DNA of 64,000 nt from Eonycteris spelaea (GCA_003508835.1 PUFA01000084.1:2294001-2358000), one strand, 5' to 3'. Positions 1 to 11,805 are shown, counted from the first letter of the stretch. Made by a program: numbers and translations. The notes: a model not told the origin generated them from the sequence alone.

Positions 1-280
1 ACACTAACAGTAAGGCATACATATGTTTACACTGTGTGTTCACCTCCCATAGTTAGATTTCTTTCTGTCACCACATATTTGACCTCCTTTACCCCATCTA
101 CCTCCCCCCTCTCCCTCCCCCTATCCACTGGTAACCACTAGTCTGTGTCCATGAGTATCTATCAGTTTGTACTGTTCATTTGTTACTTTTAAGTTTATAT
201 TCCACATATAAGTGATATCATGTGATTTTCAACTTTTTTTGTCTGGATTATTTCACTTAGCATGATTATCTCAAGGTCCA
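1..280 (-). mobile_element. L1 3' end, antisense, 5'-truncated
   Basis: Read on the minus strand this is the end of L1 ORF2 and the start of its 3' UTR. On the plus strand it shows the familiar reversed string of a Laurasiatherian-type L1 tail: a pyrimidine-rich stretch near 100-125, 'ccacatataagtgatatcat' near 203-222 and 'tttcacttagcatgattatc' near 251-270. The 3' tail lies beyond the left edge of the window. The element stops abruptly at about 280, where an older sense-oriented L1 begins, so it is probably a 5'-truncated insertion into that older L1. Family-level call from memory of consensus. Confidence 0.85.
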
Positions 281-2778
281 AAATTTTCAGATATGTTCTC
301 TGATCAATGTGGAATTAAGTGAGAAATCACTAACAAAAAGAAAATTTGTAAATTCTTAAGCATGTAAAAATTAAACAACATACCCCCAAATAACCAATGA
401 CTAAATGAAAGATTTACCAAAACATGGAATGCAGCTAACTAAGTAGTCAGAGGAAAATTTATAGCTATAACCATCTTATGAAAAATGGAAGAATGATCTC
501 ACATCAATTACCTAAATTTCTACTTTAAGAAACTAGAAAATGAAGAGCAAAGTGAAGGCAACACAAGCAGATAAAAAGAAATAATAAAGATCATAGCAGA
601 AATAAGTGAAACAAAGGTTAAAAATAGAGAAAACCCACAAAACCAAAAGACAATTTATTGAAATGATCAAGAGAACTGACAAACCTTTAGCCAGACCGAT
701 CAAGTGAAAAAAGTGAAGAATAAACAGGGAATTTAATAGGTATATCACTACTAACTTTATAGAAATTGAATGGGTTATAAGGGAATACTACGACCAGTAT
801 GCTAACAAATTAGATAACTTAGATGAAATGGGAAAATTTCTATAAAGCACACAAAGCAATGAAATTGACTCAAAAAGATACATAAAATCTGAAACATAAC
901 AAGAAAAGAGAATGAATTAGTATTTAAATAAATTCCCAGTAAGAAAAGCCCAAATCCAGATAGCTTCACTAGTGAATTTTACCAAACATTTAAAGAATAC
1001 CGGTTCTTCACAAACTTTAATAAATAAAAAGGCAAAATTTCATAATTCATTCTGTGAGGCTGGTATTACCCAGATACCAAAACCAGATAAAGACATCTCA
1101 AGAAAATTACAAATATATTTTCTCATGAATATTGACACAGAAACTATTTTTTAAAAAGACCAAATCCAGATACATATACAAAGGATTGTACACTACAACC
1201 AAGTGGGATTTACCTCAGGAATACAAAATTTGTTTAACATCTAAGTATTAACCCTTAGGATATCATATTAATTGAATAAAGGAGAAAAAAAAATGATGTA
1301 TCAGTAAACACAGAAAAAACATTTGACAAAATCCAGCACCTTTTCATGATAAAAACAGTTACAAAATAAGAGTAGAAGAAAATTTCTTCAACCTGGTAAT
1401 CTATATAATAAACACAGCTAACATCATATCTAATAGCTAAATACTGAATGTCTCCACCCTGCAGAGTTACTATATTCAAGACAATGTGATATTTACTACC
1501 AACATAGAGATATAGATCAATTGAATCAAATTTAGAGGCTAGAGAAAACATTCATGTATTGATAGCCGTTTAATTTTTGACTGAGGTGAACAGAGTAAAA
1601 TGGGAACCAAACTAAGTGATGCTGGGACAACGGGATGTGTACACACAAAAAACGAATTTGGTTCCCTATCATGTATCATAAATAAATGTTAACTCGGAAT
1701 GAATTAATACCTAGATGTAAGAACTAAAACTATAAAACACTTAGAAGAAAACCATCGTATTTCATTAAGCTAGATTGGAGTACATCAAAATTAAAAACAT
1801 TTGTGATGTAAATGATACATTCAATAAAGTGAAAAGACACAGAATGAGAGAAAATGGGACTTATATCCAGAATATATGAAGACTTATTAAACTGAATAAT
1901 AGAAAATACAAATGACTCAATTTAATAATGATCAGAAGATTCAAATAGATATTTTTCCAAAAAAAAGATAGATAATTGAGCAATAAACACATGAAAAGAT
2001 GAACATAATTAGCCTTTAGAGGAATGCAAATCTAAGCCACAATGAGATGATACTTCACAGTCACAAGTCTGGCTTTTCTCAAAAAAGTCAGACAATAACA
2101 AGTGTTAATGAGAATACAGAGAAATTGGAACCTTATACATTGCTACTAGGAATGCAAAATTTGGAAAATCAACAACTTTGGAATATCCTCAAATGTTAAA
2201 TGTAGAGTTACTGTATGTCCCAGCAATTCTACTTCTAGGTATATAACCAACAGAAATGAAAACATATGCTTATACAGAATCATCTACACATATGTTGATA
2301 ACAGCATTACTTATAATAGCCATGAACTGGAAACAAACCAAGTGTCTGTCGACTGATAAGTGAACAAATGGAATGTGGTATAACTGCAATGGAATATTCA
2401 GCAACATAAAGGAATTGAAGCGCTGATACACTGTACAACATAGATGAATCTTGAGAACATTATGCTAAGTGAAAGAAGCCAGTCCCTAAACACGATGTAT
2501 TGTATAATTCCATTTATATAGAATACTCAGTCAAATCTAGAGACACAGAAAGTAAATTTGTTGTTGCCTGGGTCTAAGTTGGGCTTGGGGAGTGATGGAT
2601 AATGTGATTGGGTTTTTGGTGGGAAGGGGGTGAAGAAAATGTTCTAAACTGACATTTAGGTAATGATTGCACAACTCTGAAAATACATTGAATTGTACAC
2701 TTTAAATGGGTACATTTTATGGCATATGAGTTATACGTTAATAAAGATGCTAAAAGAAAAAAAGAAAGAAAAATAAAA
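281..2778 (+). mobile_element. Old L1 (L1M-type) remnant: ORF2 and 3' UTR, sense
   Basis: This is a degenerate L1 reading left to right from the end of the endonuclease domain (about 285-345) through the region before the reverse transcriptase (580-720, the 'ENRKTIEK...PLARL' type block). It then covers the 'PDGFTSEFY' block (950-990), the 'LIPKPDKD' block (1075-1105) and the 'AEKAFD' block (1305-1335). Sequence then jumps at about 1450-1490 to the C-terminal part of ORF2, and runs to the 3' UTR (2500-2740) and an A-rich tail (2750-2778). Every frame is broken by stops and frameshifts. The catalytic FADD/YADD segment of the reverse transcriptase is absent, so the copy has an internal deletion. 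It is older than the L1 at 31524-36928. Confidence 0.88.
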
Positions 2779-2864
2779 GCCTGTGGTTTTGCTTTGGTGA
2801 TGTTGAGAGTTTTGGCACCTGAGAAGTTAGGCTACACAAAGCTACTTTCACTTCTAATCTCAGC

Positions 2865-3345
2865 TACAAGTTCTAGGGATTCCCAAAAGAACCCTTAGGT
2901 TTAATTAATATACTACAAGGACTCACAGAATTCCCTGAAAATTGTTATACCTGTGGTTAAATTTTACTATGGAAAAAGAGTATGGATTAAAATTAGCCAA
3001 GGGAAGAGGCACATAGGGTGGAGTCTGGGAGCAGTGCTCCTGGTGGTGTATACGCCTAGAATATTGCCAAGCATGGACGTTTCCCTGCATCTTGGTGTTT
3101 AGAGTTTTATGGGGCTCTTCGCATAGGCATGTTTGATTGATAGACCAGCCCTTCTGGCTGTGAACTACAGCTTCCTCCCTAAATCACAATATTATACTAT
3201 CCATCCTGGCTTAAGGCCTCCAGGCAAACACAGACACTCCTATCAGGCATGACATTTTAAAGATTACCTACCAGAAGTAGAGAACAAAGGCTAAATCTGG
3301 GGGCAAGATCAGTTGTTTTACCACACAGGGATCTTTTCATATCAT
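2865..3345 (-). mobile_element. ERVL-class LTR-like repeat, antisense
   Basis: The plus strand carries the reversed 3' end of a familiar mammalian LTR: 'caagttctagggattcccaa' near 2868, 'aaggactcacagaattccct' near 2917, then 'aagggaagaggcacataggg' near 2999. On the minus strand this reads as the polyadenylation and U5 part of an ERVL-type LTR. It ends in sequence resembling the LTR's upstream part near 3240-3330. The family is not pinned down (MLT2/LTR16-like is a guess). Bases 2779-2864, between the L1 tail and this element, are unassigned. Confidence 0.5.
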
Positions 3346-5019
3346 ACTGGCAAGACTTAACTCCATTGGAGTCTCAGCTCTACTTTCTCAACTGCCTCAG
3401 ATTCCTTCCCTTCTGTATTCAGTGAGTGAAACTTCTCCCTTTGCAGAGGTGCTCTTTAAATCAGGATAAAGTGGAGCTTGTAATTGTGTGTAGTTCTGGT
3501 GCTGCTCATAGCTGTCACAGATCAGAGCAAAACTCCTGTTTCAGAGCAAGACTCCTGTGATTGTCCACGTTTATCTGATATATGTTATCCTGAGAATAGC
3601 TTTCATTACACCAAAACAGGTAGCAGTGTTTTAAAGTGCATATCATTCAATATAATGATATGATTCTATATGAAATTGAAGTTATATCAATAAAGTTTTA
3701 AAACGCAAAAAACTGTATCAGTGTGGGTTTAGAAGTTGATATATGAAATGTCAGATCCCAATTTTATACCACTGATTCTTAATTTTATTTTTGATTTGAA
3801 CATTATCATTCTCATATTGCACTATTCTAACACTCAAATTTCAACTCTGTGGGGGATTCTCCACTGTGTTCAGAGTTCCCCTGACTCTGAGGTAGGCAGA
3901 TAACAAACAATACCTACGGGTTTCCTGAGCAGAAAAAAAAGAAAAGAAAACTTCTGTTTTTTTGTGATTACCACTTTTCCTTTACTCCTTCTCTTGGTGC
4001 TCTAACCTCATTTCTCACAAGCGAATGTGTATTCCAACTACGTGGGAGGTATTTTATTTCTTATTCACCTTACCCAGCATCCAGCAGTTTCTTCTTCCCA
4101 CTTCCACCTTTCCCACACTGGCACATGTAAGCTTGTTGGGTCTAGCCTCTTTATGGTCTCACTCCACATTTTCATAATGCCGGAAGAACCTCAGAGATCT
4201 TATATTTCCAGAGAAATGAAGTGACTTTGATGCAGGTCACACTGTTATAGAACTCAGATGTCTGGCCATAAGACTAGTTGTTTTGCAATTTCTTCAGTTT
4301 TCATAACAAAACATTAGGCGAAGCAAAAACTGCTTAAAGAGATGGCTCAGAGATTGATAATAGACAAAATCTCACACAAACAAACATTCAATGAATGTTT
4401 TTCTTTTTTTATTCCAAAATTGTTCTTCTGAAAATGACTGCTTTCTATATGTGCCTGACATTGTACTGGAAGACACTGATTCAGGAAAATATAATAACTT
4501 TCTTTATCATACTGTAATATTGATGTTTCTTTTGTTCTTAAATTTTGCCTATAATAATCTGGCAGGAGTGAGAATATATTTCTTACAGTCCAGCAGCTTG
4601 TAGTTTAATTTACCACATTTTAAGGAATTCTCCTAGTAAATTTGTAATTATCTGAGTAAACTATACTTTAAAATTTAATATATAAAACATGAACATTTTA
4701 TGAACAAACCAATTAGGACTAATACATTTTTATGCTTCTAAATTAACAAAATTGCTTTACATATACAAGAGATGCTAAAAAGTAAAGATTACATTTGTTT
4801 CTATCTTCCTTGAAATATCTTCATCGTAAAAAAATGAAAAGATTTTTGGTGGCTGCAAAATTTTTGTAAATTAAATCTCATTCTTTTTTCCTGTGGGATC
4901 CTAGTTCATATCTCAGACATTCCAAAGCAAGTAAAGAAATGCTTTTTTCCTATATGCATACAAAATGGCATATGATGAAAGAAGTTAATGTTTACATTCA
5001 TGAAATATTTTCTGCTGCT
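3346..5019. other. Unassigned sequence, no gene seen
   Basis: No exon-like open frame, RNA gene or clear repeat was recognised. A short near-perfect tandem pair, 'cagagcaaaactcctgttt' followed by 'cagagcaagactcctgtg', sits at about 3523-3560. Around 4445-4490 the string 'tgtgcctgacattgtactgg' faintly resembles an antisense L2 or MIR end, but it is too short to call. The predicted frames at 4027-4224 and 4391-4603 have no recognisable domain. Confidence 0.5.
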
Positions 5020-5320
5020 TTTAGAATCAAGTCTACACTCTTGATCGTGGTTTACAAAGTCCAACATTATTTTCTACTACTTTCTGTTTTGGCCATTAAG
5101 CCTTTTTGAATTCCTTACCCTAGTCAAACTAACAGATGTTTACTTTTTTCAATCACAGTGTTTTTTTCTCATGGGCAGGTGTTTGTACATGCAATTTTCT
5201 CTGTGTGGAACACTCCTTCCTCACCTTCCTAGGTAGTTCGATTTAGATGCTGTTACATAGTGAAAATATCAGCAAGTATCTGTTGGAATGACGAATGAAT
5301 AAATGAAGAAACAAATGAAT
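5020..5320 (+). repeat. L2 LINE fragment, sense, with 3' end
   Basis: The left part matches the L2 segment of the form 'aatccaaactccttaacctgg...aaggccctccatgatctggc', here degraded to 'gaatcaagtctacactcttg' at 5026-5045. The string 'gtgtggaacactccttcctc' at 5203-5222 matches the L2 'cctggaacactcttcccc' block. The element ends in the characteristic (TGAA)-rich L2 tail at 5285-5325. L2 is a long-dead mammalian LINE, so no function is expected. Confidence 0.8.
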
Positions 5321-6579
5321 GAATGAGTGATAATGACAGCGTTTGGTGATGAGAGTTACATTCTGCCCTGTCCTGGCATTGCTTCTTCAGTAGCAGAGAC
5401 TAGGGCTACAGAAGATGTTGAAGGGAGGCATATGGGAAGACAGACAGGGTTTGGAAGATTTGAAGCAATGGATAAAGAAGGGAACAAAATACCTAGAGGT
5501 TGTTATGTATACCAGGATTTGCTGAACCCTTTGCGATAACCCTTATGTTCTTTCATTTTTTATCATATCACTGTTGATACATATCTGGTATTTTTTGTGA
5601 TAAATTTTGCCTTAGTCCTTTATGTCCTGAAAGAGCATAAGTCCTTTTGGAACACAAGCATAACTGTTAATTTCTCATGCCCATTTCTGAACCCTTCTCT
5701 TGCAATTTCTACCCCCTTGATTTGAGCTTATCTAAGCAGCCTTTGGAGCATCTATTTACTATTATAAATAATCCTTGTTTTTATCAGGTAATCACCAGTC
5801 TCACTTTAGGAACATCAAGGCTGAAGAAAGATATGCCCTTGTTTCTAGGCTCTCTTTGTTTACCATAATCACCAAGACTTAGGATGCATTTTATTTAATA
5901 TCCACAGATGCAATTAAATTCTCCTTACTTGGGTTTCCAGGTTTTTATATCTCTACTTATTCTCTAGTATGCTTAATTCCCTGCTAAACCATATTTCTGT
6001 TAACTTTTAGGCTGGTCAATGGGGAATGTGGAGCAAAGGGAAAAAGGGAAGGGTATGAATTGGCTACAATTTTTGGAGATGCTGGGAGATGCTAATGAGG
6101 ACTGAGTGGGATGTGGATATCAGGGAGCAGCGGTGTGTCTGGGTTCCTTTCCTGGCACTCAGGAAAATGAGAATGTGTTTGTCTTGGGCTCATGCCTCTG
6201 GTTAGGGCTCTTTCAAGTCCCTTTGCATACAACCTGGTCTGCAATGTAGTTTGAAGTCTCCCTTCTCTGATTTCCTAATGAACTAAAGACTATGCAACTT
6301 CAGTTACAGTTTTCAGATTTTAATATATATTTACCCAGTCTCTTCAGCTAGATATGTATTTTCCAAAAGAGCACACCCTTCGTGATTAGGGTAATGTCTC
6401 AAATGTATTGTGTGCTCTAACAATATCTAATACAATTTTAGATATAAAATGCCCAAATCTATAAAATGGAAAATGGAAATGGAAAAGGGCTTAAATGGGT
6501 TGAAAAAATACATGTTTATATGCTGAGTACTTTTCTGGAATGCACCTCACCTTAAAGAATTGAAAAATATAGATGGGGG
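5321..6579. other. Unassigned sequence, no gene seen
   Basis: No recognisable gene, RNA or repeat. The open frames at 5327-5539 (70 codons) and 5677-5868 (63 codons) have no family signature, no clear splice sites and no codon pattern distinguishing them from chance. Confidence 0.5.
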
Positions 6580-6760
6580 AAAGACATAGCACACGATTTA
6601 AAGGTGCAAAAATGTTCTCTGGGGATTTAGACAATGAGTTTCAACTTGGGGGTGGGTATTATCCAGAGAGACTTATACAGCAAGGCCTTGAAAGATAAGT
6701 AGGATTTAATGGGTGGGAAAGAGAAGGTTCAGGCTATGCTGAGGAAATACTTAACAGCTT
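6580..6760 (-). repeat. Probable L2 LINE fragment, antisense
   Basis: The string 'ccttgaaagataagtaggat' near 6684-6703 and the surrounding purine-rich text match the antisense L2 block of the form 'ccttgaaggatgggtaggatttgg'. It is diverged and short, so moderate confidence only. Confidence 0.5.
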
Positions 6761-7329
6761 TTTTTCCTACAAACTGTTTTCAATAGGAACCTGGTATTAA
6801 TGATATTAGTCACTGAAATGGAAGGATTTTGTGCATAAATATATCTAAAGAATTTTGAGCTAAAAGAGAGTTTTCATTGTATTTGTTATAAGGTTTCACA
6901 CAGTATTTCTTATTGTGATAGGTAATATGAACCTTTAAAACCAGCATAGAGAAAGCACTTTTATAATTTATTTTATTTTGAAACTGTCACTTCCAAAAGT
7001 ATCTCCTGGGATTAATGTTCCCCGAGAATGCACTTTGGGAACTGCTGAAGTAAATGGAATACCCAGAGACCTGAACATGTGTGGATGTTTTGTGGACTCT
7101 CTAGTAGCTTGTTATGACCAATTCATAGTATATTACTACTGTGGTAATAATCATTGTAAAAGTATTGATGTAATTATAGGGTGCAACATAGTAGAAGGCC
7201 TAATTTTAATCTTTATGTATAGGTTACAAAGAGGCGCTAAAGGGTTTTGAGGATCAGTGTGAGATTATCCAATGAAAAAGCAAATTCTGGTTTATACTGA
7301 AGAATGCATTACAGAAGCCAAACATTTAT
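6761..7329. other. Unassigned sequence, no gene seen
   Basis: AT-rich sequence without a recognised gene. The 90-codon frame at 6978-7250 has no domain. The string 'gcactttgggaactgctgaa' near 7031-7050 hints at an old DNA-transposon end but cannot be assigned. Confidence 0.45.
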
Positions 7330-7445
7330 GACAGAAAAACTAATTAGGAGCCTATTACAGTTGTACAGGTGAAAGATAATGAGGATATGGACTAATACAG
7401 TAGCATTAAGTATAGCATGGTAAGGACAGATAGAAAACATTATAA
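7330..7445 (-). repeat. L2 LINE fragment, antisense
   Basis: The string 'ttaggagcctattacagttg' at 7344-7363 followed by 'tacaggtgaaagataatgag' matches the antisense L2 block 'taggaggctattgcaatagtccaggcgagagatgatgagg'. Together with 6580-6760 it may be one dispersed L2 copy. Confidence 0.6.
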
Positions 7446-7449
7446 AAAT

Positions 7450-7965
7450 AGAATAGACAGAAATGTAAAGATTGTTCACCTTTAGAAAAATTATTAATGA
7501 AATACACTACATTAATAGATTAAGAAGAAAATATGCAGTCATCTTGACATCAGCAATTATGTAAAATTCAACACTCCTTTTTGAAACAAAGAACAACAAT
7601 ATTATATAAAATGTATAAGTAAATATTCTTAACTTGATAAAATGAATTTATCAGAAACCTATAGTAAACAGGCTATTTTGTGGTTTTACATTAGAGTCAT
7701 TTTTATTACAGTCAGGATTTCTTGGAGTTTTCGCCTATGAGTAAGATAAGGATTAAAAGGAATGAGAACTGTGAAACGGTGAAACGAAGGTATATTTATT
7801 TGCGGGTGGTATGATCTTCTATATAGAAAATCTCCCAAATAGTTAAACATATGAGAATTAAACATTTATACAGAATGGCAAATTTTTTCTGAATGCTATT
7901 CCAAACTTTCATAGCTTTTACTGGATACGATATAGAAGCTCAAAAATCCTAAGATTACATTTACT
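7450..7965 (+). mobile_element. Old L1 ORF2 remnant, sense
   Basis: Sense L1 reverse-transcriptase region. The block near 7480-7570 corresponds to the text leading to 'AEKAFDKIQHP'. The blocks near 7700-7830 correspond to the segment around the FADD motif ('...LFADDMIVYIENPK...'), here full of stops. It is 5'- and 3'-truncated and heavily diverged. Confidence 0.72.
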
Positions 7966-8189
7966 AAATTCTCTTTTAAATCCAAATTCTCTTTCAGCTC
8001 ATGTTCTACATGTGATTAACTCCCAAAGCAATATCTCTTATACTCATAAGAGATATTTAGAACTGAAATGAGGCAGAGAATATGCTTCTGTTATTCTTGC
8101 TGGTAGTGAGTGTTGGAAAAGCATTTGGCTTTTAGGGGTAGCCATAACAGTATCCCAGCGTTTAGACCTCTTTTGTAGTTGCTGAGAGG

Positions 8190-8545
8190 TTTCCATCTTG
8201 GAAGCTAAGGAAGTGTGGAAGTGTGGAAGTGTGGCCACAGGGTCAACAGCTATGGATGAGCTTCTTGAGGCCTGGATTGTGGCTGAGCTGTGGTGTTGGA
8301 GTCAGTACCTGGACATTGAGTTTTTGACTCTCCAGCTTTCAATTTCTGGCAGAGATATTTGTTCCCTTGTCAGTCCAGTTGTAATACTGTTCTGGGTGTC
8401 ACTCCGGAAGCTCAGCCTGGTGTTCATTTGGCCCTTTCTACAGTTTAGTAAGCACTTAATTCTCTGTATTAAATCATTTTCTTTGGGGTAGCTAACTAGA
8501 GTGGTATCTATTATCTGTAAGCCCCTGACTGATAGAGTTTTGTTG
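8190..8545 (+). mobile_element. LTR-like ancient repeat, sense
   Basis: The 3' part ('taattctctgtattaaatca' near 8456-8475, then a block ending 'cccctgactgatagag' near 8521-8537) matches the 3' end of an old mammalian LTR-type repeat that terminates in '...aaccctgactgatacag'. The family name is not recalled. A small 8-bp tandem (ggaagtgt, about three copies, 8208-8235) sits at its left side. The 97-codon frame at 8198-8491 lies almost entirely inside this repeat and is not a gene. Confidence 0.5.
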
Positions 8546-8639
8546 CTTGATACAAGATTAATACAATCCAGTTTTTATTCCTACAAAAGAACAAGTAGAT
8601 AGTTTATAAATAAATTTGAAAATGTCTATTCACAATAGT

Positions 8640-8785
8640 AAGAAATTGTGGTGCATAACCTTCACAAAGGCCCCAACTCCTAATGCCAACATATTGAATG
8701 TTAAAATTTCAATATATGAATTTGCCAGGGCTGGGGATTAGGACGCAAATATTCATTCAGTCCACTATATGTGGTAAGTTACACA
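8640..8785 (-). mobile_element. MaLR LTR (MST/MLT1-type) fragment, antisense
   Basis: The string 'aaggccccaactcctaatgc' near 8667-8686 and the following block ending 'ttcattcagtccactatatg' near 8770 match the reversed 5' end of MST/MLT1 LTRs ('aaggccccacctcctaatacc...acattcagtccatagca'). Only the 5' end of the LTR is present. Confidence 0.75.
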
Positions 8786-9260
8786 GATTGATTTTCAAAT
8801 ATTAAACCAAACTTCTATTCCTGGAATAAACACAACTTGATGTTGATATAGTATTTAAAAAAATATTTTGCTAGATTTGGTTAGCTAATATGTTATTTAG
8901 AATTTGAGTATGTTCATAATTGAGATTGGCCTATAATTTTCTTTTTTATGGTTCTTTTTGAGTTTTGATATCAAAGTTATTCTGGTCTCATAGAATGAGT
9001 TACTATTTATTCTTTTTCTATTATTTGTAAGTTTTGTTTTGGGATCGCTTCTTCTTTAAATGTTTGATGAAATTCACCACTGAAGACATATGAGCCTAGA
9101 GTTTTTGTAAAAATGATTTTAGTACACAAATTCAATTTTTAATAGTATGAAAATTCGGATTCTTATTTCTTGTGTCTTTTTTGGTAAGTTGTTTTTTTCT
9201 AGGAATTTTAAAAAAATTCTAATTTGTTATTCATGATTGTTTATAACACCCTCTTATCTT
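8786..9260 (-). mobile_element. L1 ORF2 (reverse-transcriptase region) remnant, antisense
   Basis: Plus-strand text is the reverse of L1 ORF2. 'ttctggtctcatagaatgag' near 8979-8998 and 'ttgatgaaattcaccactga' near 9064-9083 match the reversed 'NEFYEASITLIP' and 'GFTSEFYQTF' regions. It is diverged, with no open frame of note. Confidence 0.82.
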
Positions 9261-9497
9261 TTAAAAAAGCTAATTGACATTTAAAAACACATATCTGTCA
9301 TTAAAATTTACTCATGCCTCTTTGAAATACATTCCTCACATACCTTTTTCACCTCTGTCCTCAGGGATATAGGGGTAACTACTGATCCACTTTCTGTCCT
9401 ATACCTTTTTTTCAATTTCTAGAATTGTACATAAATGGAATTATATAGCATATACTCTTATTTGGCTTCTTTCCGTATAACATAAATTTTCAGTAAT

Positions 9498-9746
9498 TGC
9501 CATGAATGCATTTTTCAGTCATACCAACAGAATATGGTCCCTCCTGGGGGATGTTTCATAGTCCTGGTGTTCCTGGACAGAGAGAGGCAGAAAATCTGCT
9601 TTTTTTTTTTTTTTTTTTTTTATTTCTCTGTGGTGCTCAGAAAACAGCAGGCACAGCAAATAACCATCCTCTAGGTAATACAGATGTGTAAATATTGCCA
9701 GGATTTGTTACGTAAAGTGCTAAAAAAAATAAAATAAATAAAAATA
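9498..9746 (+). mobile_element. Retroposed-looking insert with A-rich tail, origin unknown
   Basis: This block interrupts the antisense L1 and ends in an A-rich tail (about 9719-9744). The 9-bp string 'ttcagtaat' occurs exactly at 9489-9497 and again at 9747-9755, as expected of a target-site duplication. A second alignment pairs 'ttcagt' near 9514-9519 with 9747-9752, which would move the left edge to about 9520. It contains a 22-T run (9600-9621). I see no tRNA-type B box and cannot match the body to a SINE or a known transcript. The 61-codon frame at 9506-9691 runs through the T tract and is spurious. Confidence 0.5.
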
Positions 9747-9800
9747 TTCAGTAATGTGTATCAAATAAGTCATTCCTTTTTATTGTTTAGTATTCCATTA

Positions 9801-9878
9801 GTGTTATTACCACGCTGATGCTCCTATTCTTATTAATGGGTGTTATTACCATACTGATGCTCATATTCTTATTAATGA
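9801..9878 (+). repeat. 39-bp tandem duplication, two copies
   Basis: Copy one is 9801-9839 and copy two is 9840-9878. Both begin 'gtgttattacca' and contain 'ctgatgctc' and 'tattcttattaatg', with about four differences between them. It lies inside antisense L1 3' sequence, so it is a local duplication that happened after that L1 inserted. Confidence 0.9.
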
Positions 9879-10854
9879 TAGCATTTGGGTTACTTCTAGT
9901 TCTTGGCTCTTACAAAACTACTATGAATAGCCATGTTTAAGTTTCTGTGTAAACACGTTTTCATTTCTCTTAGGTTAGTATCTAGGATTAGAAAGGCTGA
10001 CTCATATATTAGCTGTGCATTAATTTTAAGAAACTGCCAAGGTGTTTTCTAAGCAGTTGTTCCATTTTACATTCTGAACAATAGTCCATGGAAAGTTCAC
10101 TTCCATTACCTTCTTGCCAAAACTTGGTATGGTTAGTCTTTTTAGTTTAAAAATTGCTGCAGTAGTAGCTCATTCTGGTTTTAATTTGAATTTCTCTAAT
10201 GAGTAATGATGTTGAGCATCCTTTTATGTGCTTATTTGCTGTATCTTGTTAGGTGAAATGTTTATTCAAATATTTTGCCTGTTTTAGTATGTGTGCTGCT
10301 TGTTTCCTTACTGCTGAGTTTTGAGGGTTCTTTGTATATTCTAGACACAAGTCCTTTGTCAGATACAGTTCACAAATATATTTCCCACTTACTGGTTTGT
10401 GTTTTACTTCTCTTAACAGTGTCTTTTGAAGAGCAGAAGTTTTAATATTGACAAAGTCCAATTTATCAGCTTGTTTTTTAATGGATTTGCCTAATCTCAA
10501 ATCATAAGGTTTTTCTCCTAAGTACTCTTATAAAAATGTTTTACAATTTTAGGTTTTATATTTAGGTCTGTAATTCATTTTGGTTACCTTTTACATATGG
10601 AGTAATGTATGAATCAAAGTACATTTTAAAAATATCCAATTTTTATAGCACCATTTGTTGAAAATGTTTTTGTTTGTTTGTTTTTTTGTTTGTTTTGGTT
10701 AAATATGTAGGTGTGGAAAGGCTAAGTCATATAGTAGTTAAATGTCTTGCAAGACTTTGGTTCATGTATTTCTTGGTTGTTTCACATGGGGAACATAAAT
10801 ACAGTCTCTGTCATTTCCCCCTCCACTAAAGTAGTTCTTTTTAATAACCCTAGA

Positions 10855-11805
10855 TTCTGTGGTAATTTGTCTACCTTCTTAATCTGATATTGGTTATTTC
10901 TGTCTCCTCTTTTATTGGGATCATTTCTAAAGTTTTACCAACTTATTGACGTTTTCAATCAACAATCTTTTGGCTATTTAATTGATCTTCTCTATGTGAG
11001 TTTGTTTTCTATTTTCACATCTTTCCTTAATTTTATTATTTACTCTTTCCAATCTTTTTTAGGTTGAATTTAGTGTTCTGCTCTAAACTTTTGTAGATGG
11101 ATGATTAAAACATAGATTTTTAAAGCCTTTTTATGGGTTTTAAGGCTATAAATTTCTTTCTAAGCCTAACTTCAACTAGGCCCCAGAAGTTTTGAGATAT
11201 ATTTTCATTACCATTCCATTTATAATATTTTATTTGTTAATTTTGGTGTCTCTTTTAATTTTAGTGCCTCTATGTATTGTGAAAATTTATTGCTTAATTT
11301 TCCAAATGTGGGTAAGTTTTCATTATCTTTTGTTATTGATTTTTTCTATGAAAGAAACACAATAATTTCAGGTCTTTCTAAATATTTATACTTGCTTTTT
11401 GGACAAGTATTTTGTCAATATTAGTGACTTACCATGTGATCTTTAGAAAGATGTGTATTCAGAAATTGCTGGGTACATGTTTGTTTATTTGGATCCAGCT
11501 TATTAATGGTGTTGTTCAGGTTTTCTGTATAGCTACTGATTTTCTACCCTATTACCTATTCTATTGGTTACTCTGAAATATGTTTTGCTATACCCCTCCT
11601 TGGTTGAGAATTTGTAATTTTGTATAATTTTCCATTTTATTCTATTAGTTTTAGCTTTATATATATTAAGACCATATTATTAAGTGCAAATATATTTAAA
11701 ATTGTGATTTTGAGGGGTAAATTTATCACTTAATCATTAAAACCTTAACTTTTGTCTCTAATAATATTTCCCTTAAGTTCTGTTATAGAATATTAATATA
11801 GATTA
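10855..11805 (-). mobile_element. L1 ORF2 N-terminal region remnant, antisense
   Basis: Reversed L1 sequence from the segment between endonuclease and reverse transcriptase toward the endonuclease. Recognisable blocks are 'ttttggctatttaattgatc' near 10969, 'aaggctataaatttctttct' near 11142, 'aggccccagaagttttgaga' near 11178 and 'aagatgtgtattcagaaatt' near 11449. It could be continuous with 9261-10700 after an internal deletion near 10700-10850, or a separate copy. Bases 10701-10854 are not firmly assigned. Confidence 0.8.

Larger units (their letters stand above)
9261..10700 (-). mobile_element. L1 3' UTR and ORF2 C-terminal region, antisense
   Basis: Reads on the minus strand from the C-terminal half of ORF2 into the 3' UTR. 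Clear blocks on the plus strand are 'ttccattttacattctgaac' near 10060, 'gatgttgagcatccttttat' near 10208, 'ttctttgtatattctagaca' near 10328 and 'cagtgtcttttgaagagcag' near 10418. The element is interrupted by a retroposed-looking insert (about 9498-9746) and carries an internal 39-bp duplication (9801-9878). Confidence 0.85.

Noticed and set aside
5327..5539. 70-codon frame with balanced residue composition
   Set aside because: No family resemblance, no splice context, and it begins in the L2 tail. Not enough to call a gene.
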